64,000 nucleotides of DNA from an uncultured Bacilli bacterium (GCA_934086935.1 CAKOIQ010000001.1:1-64000); one strand, 5' to 3'; shown: positions 18,800-26,972, counted from the first letter of the stretch. A program made the numbers and translations. The notes: generated by a model not told the origin, from the letters alone.

Positions 18800-18876
18800 G
18801 GATCTTTAGCTCAGTTGGTTAGAGCTCCCGGCTCATAACCGGTTGGTCGTAGGTTCGAGTCCTACAAGATCCACCA
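18800..18876 (+). tRNA. tRNA with CAU anticodon, probably tRNA-Ile2
   Basis: A 77-base cloverleaf. The acceptor stem GGATCTT/AAGATCC is followed by A and an encoded CCA. The D arm is AGCTCAGTTGGTTAGAGC, the anticodon loop CTCATAA has CAT at 18834-18836, and the T arm is GTAGGTTCGAGTCCTAC. The GGCTCATAACC anticodon stem-loop resembles the lysidine-modified tRNA-Ile(CAU) of Bacilli more than elongator tRNA-Met, which usually has GGTTCATACC. That identity is inference. Confidence 0.93.
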
Positions 18877-18884
18877 TTTTTTTT

Positions 18885-18969
18885 GCAGGTATGGCGGAAT
18901 TGGCAGACGCGCTAGACTTAGGATCTAGTGAAGCAATTCGTGCAGGTTCAAGTCCTGTTACCTGCACCA
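18885..18969 (+). tRNA. tRNA-Leu (UAG anticodon)
   Basis: An 85-base class II tRNA. The acceptor stem GCAGGTA/TACCTGC is followed by A and an encoded CCA. The anticodon loop CTTAGGA has TAG at 18919-18921, and there is a long variable arm and the T arm GCAGGTTCAAGTCCTGT. It lies eight bases after the first tRNA, so both are probably cut from one transcript. Confidence 0.95.
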
Positions 18970-18979
18970 TCTGATAATC

Positions 18980-19003
18980 AACTTGCTTAGGCAAGTTTTT
19001 TTA
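18980..19003 (+). terminator. terminator of the tRNA operon
   Basis: AACTTGC pairs with GCAAGTT across a TTAG loop (18980-18997) and is followed by a run of T. Confidence 0.85.
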
Positions 19004-19331
19004 TTAATAAAAATGATGTTTTATGATATTATGTATGTAGCAATTAATTTTGCATAAATTAAAAAAGGAACATTCAATTTTTGCTATGTTGAGTGTAGCC
19101 TTTTTATATGCTTCCACCTAACTCAGCAATGATTTAGGTGGATTTCTTTTATATTAATACTATAAATAGTAATAATAATAAAAGGATGATAATAATTGAA
19201 AGAAAAAAATTAAAAAATCTTTTTTACTCATATTATCGTCTCCCTTCTTTATATGAAGTTTGGCTCCACCCAACTATTAAATGTTCCAGTTTACAACATA
19301 CCAAACATTTGTATTGTGTATAATGTTTTTT
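19004..19331. other. non-coding stretch with nested hairpins, possible small RNA
   Basis: No convincing protein gene is present. It holds two strong hairpins: ACATTCAA/TTGAGTGT at 19070-19096, flanked by A and T runs so that it could terminate transcription on either strand, and TCCACCTAA/TTAGGTGGA at 19113-19142. A third, weaker one (AAATGTT/AACATTT) lies near 19280-19312. Read on the minus strand, a transcript from about 19325 would run through these and stop at the first hairpin. I do not recognise a known RNA family. Confidence 0.4.
19160..19231 (-). CDS. 23-codon ORF inside the non-coding stretch (doubtful)
   Basis: MSKKDFLIFFFQLLSSFYYYYYL, a very hydrophobic, Tyr/Phe-rich peptide. AGGGAG is placed correctly before the ATG. 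It would be a membrane-inserting peptide, as in some type I toxins, but the composition may simply reflect AT-rich sequence. Confidence 0.22.
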   Translation of the reverse strand: MSKKDFLIFFFQLLSSFYYYYYL

Positions 19332-19367
19332 AAATAAAAAATAGTAATGAGTTTATTCATTACTATT
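19332..19367 (-). terminator. terminator of the 19363-19782 gene
   Basis: A perfect 11-bp stem AATAGTAATGA/TCATTACTATT with a 6-base loop is followed on the minus strand by a T run. Confidence 0.85.
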
Positions 19368-19782
19368 TATTTTGTAACATATTTAATAGATCAATTTTAA
19401 ACATATCTTTTTCAGCGTTAGCCTTACTAATCATAACACCTTTATATGTAGTTAATTCAGCCATATGACCTTCTAATAAAATATCTGAAGGTGTAATTGT
19501 ATCTAGCATAACGACATTTTCTTTTTTATAAACAATATAATGTAATTTAATATCACCATGAACTTGACTAAACATATGGTCACTTGGTAATTTTAATTCA
19601 TAAGTTTCTGTATTGTCCTTTTTATTTTTAGAAATAAGTTCTCCTAAAAATTTACCATTTCTTAACGATGGATAATATTCAAAGTTTAATTTCTTAAAAG
19701 CAAGCATGTTATATTTTTTTAATGCTCTTTCTAACTTTTTATATTCATTTTCGTTAATATAATCTAGAATAAATCCTTTCAT
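19363..19782 (-). CDS. conserved-looking protein of unknown function
   Basis: A 139-residue soluble protein starting MKGFILDYINENEYK. It has no signal peptide, membrane helix or recognisable catalytic motif; the middle (YELKLPSDHMFSQVHGDIKLH and VMLDTITPSDILLEGHM) looks beta-rich. It has its own terminator and a perfect-consensus promoter at 19816-19844, plus the strong site AGGGGG before the ATG, so it should be highly expressed alone. I do not recognise the family. Confidence 0.7.
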   Translation of the reverse strand: MKGFILDYINENEYKKLERALKKYNMLAFKKLNFEYYPSLRNGKFLGELISKNKKDNTETYELKLPSDHMFSQVHGDIKLHYIVYKKENVVMLDTITPSDILLEGHMAELTTYKGVMISKANAEKDMFKIDLLNMLQNK

Positions 19783-19815
19783 AATTATAACCCCCTAAAC
19801 CCTTAATGTGACTAC

Positions 19816-19844
19816 ATTATAGCATAATTAAGAGTTTTTGTCAA
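19816..19844 (-). promoter_or_regulatory. perfect sigma-70-type promoter of the 19363-19782 gene
   Basis: On the minus strand TTGACA (19844-19839), 17 bases, TATAAT (19821-19816): full consensus at both boxes. The coding start follows about 34 bases downstream. Confidence 0.85.
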
Positions 19845-19908
19845 ATTTGTGTATACTTATACTTTAGATGTGGATTTTAATTTTAACAAATTATAGATTT
19901 TCAGTCAA

Positions 19909-19937
19909 TAAAAAAATACTAATTTTAGTATTTTTTT
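19909..19937 (-). terminator. terminator of the Flp-like pilin gene
   Basis: AAAAATACTAA/TTAGTATTTTT around a 2-base loop overlaps the stop codon. T runs on both strands make it potentially bidirectional. Confidence 0.7.
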
Positions 19938-20160
19938 ATTCAAATAGTGATTTATTATTTTTACTCATTTCACACTTGCCTTCGCCAGGTTTAGATCCTG
20001 GAACATATTCTTGGCCGACAATTGGACATGATGTTTTGGTTATGGCATCTTTTAAGTAACCGCCAAAATAATTTACTAATGCGATTATTAGAACAGTAAC
20101 AACTCCAATGATTACAACATACTCTACTAGCGCTTGTCCTTTTTGATTTATTTTTTTCAT
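19936..20160 (-). CDS. Flp/TadE-type small pilin
   Basis: Seventy-four residues starting MKKINQKGQALVEYVVIIG, the class of basic leader, Gly cleavage site, Glu+5 and hydrophobic helix found in Flp-type (type IVb) pilins. After the helix (to about residue 35) comes a short polar tail with two Cys (SCPIVG and GKCEM). The ATG at 20160 is preferred over an upstream start at 20187, because AGGTGAGG lies just before it. It is separate from the Tad-like genes near 46 kb and may be the pilin of the same or another Tad-type fibre. Confidence 0.75.
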   Translation of the reverse strand: MKKINQKGQALVEYVVIIGVVTVLIIALVNYFGGYLKDAITKTSCPIVGQEYVPGSKPGEGKCEMSKNNKSLFE

Positions 20161-20237
20161 TAGTGCCTCACCTATTATAATTATCATATTTTTTTGTTAA
20201 TTTGTCAATTATATTATATAATTATAGTGGTGAGTAA

Positions 20238-20525
20238 ATGTTAAGGATTGTTGAAGCTAAAACGTTTAAAGATAAACTTATTGGTTTTATGGGGAAAGAA
20301 CATATTGATTATGGTTTATTTTTTAGGAATGTTAACTCTATTCATACTTTTTTTATGAAGGAGTCGATAGATATTGTTGGTTTAGATAAGAATATGATTG
20401 TTAAAGAAGTTTATTTTAATGTTTCTCCTAATAAAATTATTTTCTTGAGGAAATCTAAGCATACGTTAGAATTACCTAAATTTGGGGCTAAAAACTATAA
20501 AATTGGGGATGTTTTAAAGATATAA
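20238..20525 (+). CDS. DUF192-family protein
   Basis: Ninety-five residues matching the DUF192 fold: KDKLIGFMGKEHIDYGLFFRNV, IHTFFMKESIDIVGLDKN and a closing LELPKFGAKNYKIGDVLKI. The family's function is not established. Usual members have 100-130 residues with a leader; this one is cytoplasmic and short. GGTGAG precedes the ATG and a hairpin terminator follows. Confidence 0.8.
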   Translation: MLRIVEAKTFKDKLIGFMGKEHIDYGLFFRNVNSIHTFFMKESIDIVGLDKNMIVKEVYFNVSPNKIIFLRKSKHTLELPKFGAKNYKIGDVLKI

Positions 20526-20548
20526 GAGAGTTTACTCTTTATTTTTTT
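20524..20548 (+). terminator. terminator after the DUF192 gene
   Basis: AAGAG/CTCTT overlaps the stop and is followed by a T-rich run. Confidence 0.6.
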
Positions 20549-20596
20549 AGACTTTTTTGTTAAACTATATACGTTATTGAGAGGGGTGCTTATTTT

Positions 20597-21148
20597 ATGG
20601 AATTACCAAATATTAAGATTTTAGATGAATCTAATAAGATATTACATAAGAAATCTAGTAACGTTACTTTCCCATTAGATGAAGAAACTAAAAAGTTAAT
20701 TGATGATTCTTTAACTTATTTAGAGATGAGTCAAATTGAAGAATATAGTGAAAAGTATGATTTAAGACCAGGTATGGGTTTATCTTTTGTACAAATAGGT
20801 ATTTTAAAAAGAATATTTGTAGTGTCTGAAGAGATTGAAGAAGGCAAATTTAATAGATATGTTGTAATTAATCCTCGCGTTAAAAGTATGAGTGAAGAAT
20901 TAATTTATGTTGGTGAGGGTGAAGGTTGTTTAAGTGTTAACCGTGAGGTTGAAGGTATTGTGCCTAGACATGCAAGAATAACTGTAGAAGCTTATGATGA
21001 AAATGGTGATCTTTATGACATTAGAGTTCGTGAAGATATGGCAGTAGCTTTTCAACATGAATTAGATCATTTAGATGGTATCTTATTTGTTGATAAAATT
21101 GATAAAAAAAATCCTTATAAAAATAAGGATCTTATGAGAGAGATTTAG
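20597..21148 (+). CDS. def: peptide deformylase
   Basis: Metalloenzyme that removes the formyl group from nascent N-termini. The three motifs are GMGLSFVQIG (usually GxGLAAxQxG), EGCLSV with the metal Cys, and QHELDHLDG with the HExxH metal ligands. The length of 183 residues fits the Gram-positive type 2 group. The first motif departs from consensus (LSF for LAA), but Gly, Leu and Gln are retained. Terminators on both sides make it monocistronic. Confidence 0.95.
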   Translation: MELPNIKILDESNKILHKKSSNVTFPLDEETKKLIDDSLTYLEMSQIEEYSEKYDLRPGMGLSFVQIGILKRIFVVSEEIEEGKFNRYVVINPRVKSMSEELIYVGEGEGCLSVNREVEGIVPRHARITVEAYDENGDLYDIRVREDMAVAFQHELDHLDGILFVDKIDKKNPYKNKDLMREI

Positions 21149-21162
21149 TACTCTCTTTTTTT
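21136..21162. terminator. terminator between def and parE
   Basis: GAGAGAG/CTCTC around the def stop is followed by a run of T. It probably serves def, and on the other strand the end of parE. Confidence 0.6.
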
Positions 21163-23074
21163 ATCTTTTAGTTTCAATTTGGTAATCATCTTCTAAGGAG
21201 AATTCAACGTTTTCATTAATCCAATCTTTACGTGGTTCAACTTCATCTCCCATTAGAACACTTACTCTCTTTTCGGCTAAAACGGCATCAGAGATATCGA
21301 CTTTAATTAAGTTACGATGTTCAGGGTCCATTGTTGTTTCCCATAATGGGGTTGGATTCATTTCACCTAAACCTTTATATCTTTGAACTTTATAATTTGT
21401 TTTGTTTTTAGTACAATCTTTTAATTCTTCATTGGTCCAGCAATATTCATGTTTATTACCATACTCTACTTTATAAAGAGGTGGCATAGCAATATATAAG
21501 TGACCATGTTCAATTAAGGGTTTCATGAAGCGATAGAAAAATGTTAATAGTAAGCATTGAATATGAGCACCATCATCATCGGCATCAGTCATGATTACGA
21601 CTTTGTCATAATTTATATCTTTAATATCAAAGTCTGGTCCATACCCTGCTCCAATACAATGAATCATAGTATTTATTTCTTCGTTTTTAAAGATATCTGA
21701 AGTTGAAGCTTTTTCAGTATTAATTATTTTACCTCTTAATGGTAAGATGGCTTGGAATTTACGATTACGAGCTTTTTTAGCAGTTCCTCCGGCTGAATTT
21801 CCTTCGACGATGAATAATTCGTTTATTTTAGGATTTCGAGCTTGTGGAGGGGTTAATTTACCACTTAAATTACGTGCTTCATTCTTTTTACTTTTACCGT
21901 TACGAGCTTCTTCTCTAGCTTTTCGGGCAGCTTCACGAGCTATTTTGCTTTTACTCATTTTATCAATAATTGTAACTGAGATTTCTCTATTTTCTTCTAA
22001 GTAGTATTTCAAGCTGTCATAAACTATTGATTCAACGACAGGTCTTGCTTCTGGAGTACCTAACTTACCTTTAGTTTGTCCTTCAAATTGTAATAGATTT
22101 TCAGGAATTTTTAAGTTTATAACCGCAGTTAGTCCTTCACGAACATCACTACCTTCAAAGTTAGCATCTTTAGTTTTAAGAAGATTATTATTTCTAGCAT
22201 AATCATTAAAGGCTTTAGTTATACCAGTTTTAAATCCAACTTCATGAGTTCCACCATCAATGGTTTTAACATTATTAACAAAAGAAATTATACTTTCATT
22301 ATAAGAGTCTGTATATTGAAGAGCGATATCTACTTCAATATTATTTTTAGTACCATGAATAGGAACTACTTTATGTAAGACTTTTTTATCTTCATTAATG
22401 TAATCAACAAATGAGATTAAACCATTTTCATAATGATATGAAACTTTTTTATTATCAGGAACGTCTTCTATTTCACAAGTTAATTCTTTAAGTAAGAAAG
22501 CACTTTCTTGCATTCTTTCACAGATTGTTGTGTAACTAAAACTTAGATTTTTAAATATTTCTGCATTTGGTTTAAATGTTACGATTGTTCCGGTTTTATT
22601 GGTTGTACCAATTTTCTTTAGAGGAACATCTACTTTGCCGCCTTCTTTAAATTTAATTTGATGAATAGCCCCATCTCTTAAGATTGTTACTTCCATCCAA
22701 TCACTTAAGGCGTTAACTACTGAGGCGCCTACTCCGTGTAGTCCACCTGATACTTTATAACCATTAGTTTCAAATTTACCACCAGCATGAAGTATCGTAT
22801 AAATTACTTCGGGAGTACTTTTACCACTTTTATGCATTCCGGTTGGAACACCACGTCCATTATCGGCGATAGTTATACTTCCATCTTTATTTATTCTTAC
22901 AGTTATTTTATTACCATAACCATTTATTATTTCATCTACTGAGTTATCAATTATTTCCCATACTAGATGATGTAAGCCTCTTTTATCAGTACTACCAATG
23001 TACATACCAGGTCTTTTTCTTACGGCTTCTAATCCTTCTAATATTGTAATTGAACTTTCATCGTATTTTACCAT
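21161..23074 (-). CDS. parE: DNA topoisomerase IV subunit B
   Basis: ATPase subunit of the type II topoisomerase that decatenates chromosomes. The GHKL ATPase part (EIIDNSVDE, IADNGRGVPTGMH, GGLHGVGASVVNALS) is followed by the transducer and TOPRIM domain (LFIVEG, MTDADDDGAHI, YKGLGEMNP). GKLTPPQARNPKINELFIVEG favours ParE over GyrB. I place the start at the ATG at 23074 and not the TTG at 23077, with AAAGGTG upstream. The normally invariant Asp after VEG is Asn (residue 426), and GRDR is replaced by ARNR. parC is not adjacent. Confidence 0.94.
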   Translation of the reverse strand: MVKYDESSITILEGLEAVRKRPGMYIGSTDKRGLHHLVWEIIDNSVDEIINGYGNKITVRINKDGSITIADNGRGVPTGMHKSGKSTPEVIYTILHAGGKFETNGYKVSGGLHGVGASVVNALSDWMEVTILRDGAIHQIKFKEGGKVDVPLKKIGTTNKTGTIVTFKPNAEIFKNLSFSYTTICERMQESAFLLKELTCEIEDVPDNKKVSYHYENGLISFVDYINEDKKVLHKVVPIHGTKNNIEVDIALQYTDSYNESIISFVNNVKTIDGGTHEVGFKTGITKAFNDYARNNNLLKTKDANFEGSDVREGLTAVINLKIPENLLQFEGQTKGKLGTPEARPVVESIVYDSLKYYLEENREISVTIIDKMSKSKIAREAARKAREEARNGKSKKNEARNLSGKLTPPQARNPKINELFIVEGNSAGGTAKKARNRKFQAILPLRGKIINTEKASTSDIFKNEEINTMIHCIGAGYGPDFDIKDINYDKVVIMTDADDDGAHIQCLLLTFFYRFMKPLIEHGHLYIAMPPLYKVEYGNKHEYCWTNEELKDCTKNKTNYKVQRYKGLGEMNPTPLWETTMDPEHRNLIKVDISDAVLAEKRVSVLMGDEVEPRKDWINENVEFSLEDDYQIETKR

Positions 23075-23092
23075 CAAGTATCACCTTTGTTA

Positions 23093-23121
23093 AGTATATC
23101 AAAAGTATAAAAAAAAGACAA
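23093..23121 (-). promoter_or_regulatory. candidate parE promoter
   Basis: TTGTCT, 17 bases, TATACT on the minus strand. The -35 box lies within the terminator hairpin of the preceding gene. Confidence 0.5.
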
Positions 23122-23135
23122 ATTATATTGTCTTA
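23109..23135 (-). terminator. terminator of the acidic membrane protein gene
   Basis: AAGACAA/TTGTCTT (23115-23121 with 23128-23134) is followed on the minus strand by eight T. Confidence 0.75.
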
Positions 23136-24016
23136 TTTGTGTCAATTTCTTCGGTATTATGGGCTTCTTTAACGGCTGGAAGCTCAATATCATCATTAAT
23201 ACCAGCACTGTTCATAATGTTTATTAAACCTGTATCTGATGCTTCTAAAGGAATTTCTAAATCATTAGGTGTTTCTTCTTTTATCTCTTCTTTTGGCTCT
23301 TCAACTGGTTTTAATTTTTTTAATTTAGCTAAACGCATTTTAATTTCATCATTGGAAATGTGAACACTTTGGGTTTCAGTTGGTTTTTCTTCATTATTTT
23401 CTGTAACTGGATTATCTACAATTTCAGGTGTTTCTTCCTTAATCTCTTCTTTTGGTTCTTCTTTAACTTCAGTTGTTGTTGTAACTTCTGGTTGTTCAGT
23501 AACTGGAGTATTTAATTCTTCTTCTGTTACGGTTTCAATAGCAAGTTCTGGACTAACAACTGGTAATTCTTCAGTAATAATTGTTTTATCTTCTTGAGAT
23601 TCTAGATAAACTGAATCATTTGTTTCTTCTTTATTTAATTCATTTTCTTCAGGGACACTTAAAGGTAATTCTTCATTTTGAATTGGACTTGGTGTTAAAT
23701 CTTCGTTATTATTATGATTTTCAGTATCCATTAAAACTTTATTAAAGATTTGAGTCTCTGAGAAATATTCTGGTTCTTCTTCTTTTATTTCTTGTTTGAT
23801 TTCTTCTTTTGGTTCTTCTTTTTCTTCTGTTGTAGTTGTAACTTCTGGTTTATTATTAATTTCTTCTGTTTTTTTATCTTCTTTTTTGGCTTTAATTATT
23901 GTAATTATAATTAATACAACAAAGATTAAAGCTATTACTCCTAATACTATATAAAAATATAACATTCCATGTTCTGAACTATAAATTGAGTCTAAAATAT
24001 TTTTTAACTTTTCCAT
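23123..24016 (-). CDS. acidic single-pass membrane protein with Glu-rich repeats
   Basis: A 297-residue protein. A transmembrane helix (YFYIVLGVIALIFVVLIIIT, about residues 20-40) is followed by a long, acidic, disordered cytoplasmic or wall-facing tail. PEVTTTTE.KEEPKEEIK occurs twice (about residues 55-75 and 180-200), with further EEPKEEIKEE units. I use the ATG at 24016, nine bases after AAAGGG; the in-frame ATG at 24025 abuts that site. It lies between the ftsEX operon and parE. I do not recognise a family. Confidence 0.65.
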   Translation of the reverse strand: MEKLKNILDSIYSSEHGMLYFYIVLGVIALIFVVLIIITIIKAKKEDKKTEEINNKPEVTTTTEEKEEPKEEIKQEIKEEEPEYFSETQIFNKVLMDTENHNNNEDLTPSPIQNEELPLSVPEENELNKEETNDSVYLESQEDKTIITEELPVVSPELAIETVTEEELNTPVTEQPEVTTTTEVKEEPKEEIKEETPEIVDNPVTENNEEKPTETQSVHISNDEIKMRLAKLKKLKPVEEPKEEIKEETPNDLEIPLEASDTGLINIMNSAGINDDIELPAVKEAHNTEEIDTNKTI

Positions 24017-24042
24017 TTTTGTCATCCCTTTATTCTATAATT

Positions 24043-24071
24043 AGTTTAGCAAAAGATAAATAAAAAAGCAA
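24043..24071 (-). promoter_or_regulatory. candidate promoter of the acidic membrane protein gene
   Basis: TTGCTT, 17 bases, TAAACT on the minus strand, starting within the terminator of the upstream hydrolase gene. Confidence 0.35.
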
Positions 24072-24092
24072 TAGAATAATTTACTTCTATTA
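24060..24092 (-). terminator. terminator of the ftsE-ftsX-hydrolase operon
   Basis: AATAGAA/TTCTATT with a 7-8 base loop is followed on the minus strand by T-rich sequence. Confidence 0.65.
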
Positions 24093-24094
24093 CT

Positions 24095-25300
24095 TTATCT
24101 ACTATACCAGTAAACATTTTTATTTGGTAATTTTAAGGTTTTTTGAGGATCAAATGTTTTTGCTAGGAAAGTACTATATGATGAATATGTTCTTCCATAC
24201 CATCCATCAGCTAAAGTGAAATGCAAATGTGCTCCGGTAGAACAACTTTCCCAAGATTTAGTTTTAGTTCCACCACCAACACGACCTATTATGGTATTAC
24301 TTGTAACGGTATCTCCAACCTTAACATTAATTGATAATAAATGTAAGTAAGCAGATGTATATTTTTTACCATTAATTGTGTGATAAATATAAACTTGGCG
24401 GCCGCCACATATCCTTTTATAGGTTTTATCGATAATCATACCGACTTGACCATTTGCAGTGGCATAGACACTAGTTCCTTCTCTATTTCCACCAATATCT
24501 ACTCCGCTATGGAATTTTTTATAATTATAAATTGGATGAAAACGATAACCATAATAACTAGTAATTGTTCCTTTAGTTAATGGTTTTCTAAATCTAGTAT
24601 CACCTTTAACACTAACACATTTATCTAGATTTTCATTTTCCTTACAACCTAAACTTTCATAATATTTAATTAAATCAGCAACTCCATCAATTTGTTCTTG
24701 AATATCCATTGATATTTCAGTTATTTCATCTAATTGATTACCTAATGAATCTAGTTGTTTTTCTAAATTAGCTATACTATTATTTAATTTAACTTCTTTA
24801 TCTGCTAAATCTTTTTGTAATTCTTCATTATATTTAACTTTAGATTCCCAATCTTCGATTTGACCATTATTATAATTTAAAATTTGTTTAACTAGTGAAT
24901 ATCTGTATACTAAATCTGCATAGCTTTCGGCATTAAAAACATAATCTAAGTAAATATTTTCCCCTTCCATTACTTGATATGAATTCATTAATTTTTTGAT
25001 GCTTCCTTTAGTCGCATTAATATCATTAGTTAAGGTTTCTATTTCTTTTTTTGATGCTTCAATCTGTTTTTTTCCTGTTTCAATTGCTTGTTGAGAGGAA
25101 AATATGTTACTTTTAGCATTATTTATTTGACTTTTAGTTTGGCTTTTAGCGTTGTCTTGAGTTTTCTTTTTATTTTTTAAAGCGGTTAGTTCTTTTCTTA
25201 ATTCAGCTAATGTATTAGCATCACTTGCTTTAACTGTTGGCATTATAAATAACATTAAAGCAAAGGTAAATATTAAATATTTAGTTATTTGTTTTCTCAT
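24095..25300 (-). CDS. coiled-coil M23 peptidoglycan hydrolase (PcsB/EnvC/CwlO-like)
   Basis: A signal peptide (to about residue 25) is followed by a long coiled coil (about 28-215) and a C-terminal LytM/M23 metallopeptidase domain. Zinc ligands are in KFHSGVDIGG, and the HxH motif is GAHLHFTLADG, so the domain looks active. Location decides the role: its ATG overlaps the ftsX TGA (ATGA) in an ftsE-ftsX-hydrolase operon, the usual arrangement in which FtsEX activates a coiled-coil wall hydrolase at the division septum. Confidence 0.9.
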   Translation of the reverse strand: MRKQITKYLIFTFALMLFIMPTVKASDANTLAELRKELTALKNKKKTQDNAKSQTKSQINNAKSNIFSSQQAIETGKKQIEASKKEIETLTNDINATKGSIKKLMNSYQVMEGENIYLDYVFNAESYADLVYRYSLVKQILNYNNGQIEDWESKVKYNEELQKDLADKEVKLNNSIANLEKQLDSLGNQLDEITEISMDIQEQIDGVADLIKYYESLGCKENENLDKCVSVKGDTRFRKPLTKGTITSYYGYRFHPIYNYKKFHSGVDIGGNREGTSVYATANGQVGMIIDKTYKRICGGRQVYIYHTINGKKYTSAYLHLLSINVKVGDTVTSNTIIGRVGGGTKTKSWESCSTGAHLHFTLADGWYGRTYSSYSTFLAKTFDPQKTLKLPNKNVYWYSR

Positions 25301-26205
25301 ATTGTTAAGTACTTTCTAACGGCTCTAACGCTACCAAACATACCGACAACAGAACCAATAATAAAGATTAATAATGATGTTATATAAACGACATCGTTAG
25401 GATTAACTAATTTTATAGCACTCATAATATTTGATAAACCAGCAACATCTAAAGCATTATACGCGAATGTGTAACCAAAGATAGTTACTAAGATTGGAAT
25501 TATTGAACCTAACATTCCAATTAGGAAACCTTCAATTAAGAATGGTAATTTAATTACAGTATTACTTGTTCCAACTAAACGCATTATATCAATTTCCTTT
25601 TTACGACTAAAAATAGTTATCTTAATAGTGTTGTTAATTAAAAATATAGTAACTAAGATAAGTCCAACTACTAAAATAATGGTTCCATTTTTAACATAAT
25701 CAAATATTTTAATTAGTTCATTTACCATTGATTCACCATATTTAACAATGTCTACCTTATCAATATTTTTGATAGTTGTTACGGTTTCATTTATGTCTTT
25801 AATATCTTTAACTTCTATAATATAAGAATCTTGTAAGGGGTTTTCATTTTCATCCCAAGTTGCAATTATTTTAGCGAATGTTTCATTTTCATTAGCCATT
25901 TGATTTTTTATATCTTCTTTAGATTTATATGTTACTTTTTTAATATTATCAGTTTTATCTAATAATTCTTTTGTTTGTTTTAGTTCATCTTGAGTAATAT
26001 CTTTATCCATGAATACTACAATTGTTAATTCTTGTTCAATTTCTTTGGTTATATTATTGACATTATAAGATATTAAGAAACCGATTGATACTAATATTAA
26101 AGTTATGATTGTACAGGTTATTGAAGCGATACTTAAACTAAAGTTACGAGCAATACTTTTACATGCATTAATAAAGCTTCGACCAATAATTCTAAATATT
26201 CTCAT
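25297..26205 (-). CDS. ftsX: cell-division ABC permease FtsX
   Basis: Membrane partner of FtsE. There are four transmembrane helices: one near residue 30, an extracellular domain of about 120 residues (IVVFMDKDITQDELKQTKEL and later), then three C-terminal helices (GTIILVVGLILVTIFL, FLIGMLGSIIPILVTIF, ITSLLIFIIGSVVGMFGSV). FSRKKEIDIMRLVGTS is the conserved FtsX cytoplasmic motif. It overlaps ftsE by 14 bases and the hydrolase gene by 4. It transmits ATP hydrolysis to the extracellular hydrolase. Confidence 0.94.
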   Translation of the reverse strand: MRIFRIIGRSFINACKSIARNFSLSIASITCTIITLILVSIGFLISYNVNNITKEIEQELTIVVFMDKDITQDELKQTKELLDKTDNIKKVTYKSKEDIKNQMANENETFAKIIATWDENENPLQDSYIIEVKDIKDINETVTTIKNIDKVDIVKYGESMVNELIKIFDYVKNGTIILVVGLILVTIFLINNTIKITIFSRKKEIDIMRLVGTSNTVIKLPFLIEGFLIGMLGSIIPILVTIFGYTFAYNALDVAGLSNIMSAIKLVNPNDVVYITSLLIFIIGSVVGMFGSVRAVRKYLTI

Positions 26206-26893
26206 TTACTTTATAACTTCCTTTCAAATAATCTCCTTCTATTAAACCATCTTTAACGACTACTACTCTTTTCTTCATTCGATTTACAATATCTCTATCA
26301 TGGGTAGCCATTACAACAGTTGTTCCGAGTTCTTTATTAATCTTATTAATAACGTCCATTATTTCTTTTGAGGTATCGGGATCTAGATTACCGGTTGGTT
26401 CATCGCAAAGAAGTAATTTTGGTTTATTAACGATAGCTCTAGCGATACAAACTCTTTGTTGTTCTCCACCTGATAATTCATATGGGAAACTTCTTACTTT
26501 ATGTGATAAACCTACTTGTTCTAAAGCGGCTAAAACAAGGGGTCTTATTTCACCAGAACTTAAACCATAGCTTTCTAAAGGATAAGCAACATTCTCGTAA
26601 ACAGTTAATTTAGGTAATAGTTTATAGTCTTGAAAAACAATTCCGATTTTTCTTCTTAATTTATATATTTTACTATTTCTTAATTTAGCAACGTTTATAC
26701 CACCAACTGTAACACTACCTTTGGTTGGTTTTTCTTCACGATATAATAGTTTTATTAAGGTACTTTTACCACTTGCTGTGTGTCCAATTATAAAAACAAA
26801 ATCACCTTTTTTAATTTTTAGGTTAACTCCTGCTAAGCCTGTTACACCATTTTTATATACTTTATATACGTCTTTTAATTCAATAAATTCCAT
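26192..26893 (-). CDS. ftsE: cell-division ATPase FtsE
   Basis: ABC ATPase: Walker A GHTASGKSTLIKLL, Q-loop FQDYKLLPKLTVYENV, signature LSGGEQQRV, Walker B LLLCDEPTGNLD and H-loop ATHD. I start it at the ATG at 26893 (MEFIEL), eight bases after AAGGTGG; the longer frame would begin inside that site. It resembles FtsE in having the conserved KNGVTGLAGVNLKI segment. First gene of the FtsEX operon. Confidence 0.95.
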   Translation of the reverse strand: MEFIELKDVYKVYKNGVTGLAGVNLKIKKGDFVFIIGHTASGKSTLIKLLYREEKPTKGSVTVGGINVAKLRNSKIYKLRRKIGIVFQDYKLLPKLTVYENVAYPLESYGLSSGEIRPLVLAALEQVGLSHKVRSFPYELSGGEQQRVCIARAIVNKPKLLLCDEPTGNLDPDTSKEIMDVINKINKELGTTVVMATHDRDIVNRMKKRVVVVKDGLIEGDYLKGSYKVNENI

Positions 26894-26926
26894 ATGATAT
26901 ACCACCTTATATGTAGATTATAACAT

Positions 26927-26963
26927 AAAAAATCCACTTAATTATTGGTAATAAGTGGATTTT
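26927..26963 (-). terminator. terminator of the rmuC-HEPN operon
   Basis: AAAATCCACTTA pairs with TAAGTGGATTTT around an AT-rich loop, with six T following on the minus strand. Confidence 0.85.
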
Positions 26964-26972
26964 ACATTAAAT

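Noticed and set aside
18800..18876. Elongator tRNA-Met
   Set aside because: The anticodon stem-loop GGCTCATAACC fits tRNA-Ile2 better than the GGTTCATACC of elongator tRNA-Met. Not fully excluded.
19138..19323. 61-codon plus-strand ORF in the gap after the tRNAs
   Set aside because: No ribosome-binding site; it starts inside a hairpin and has a low-complexity composition.
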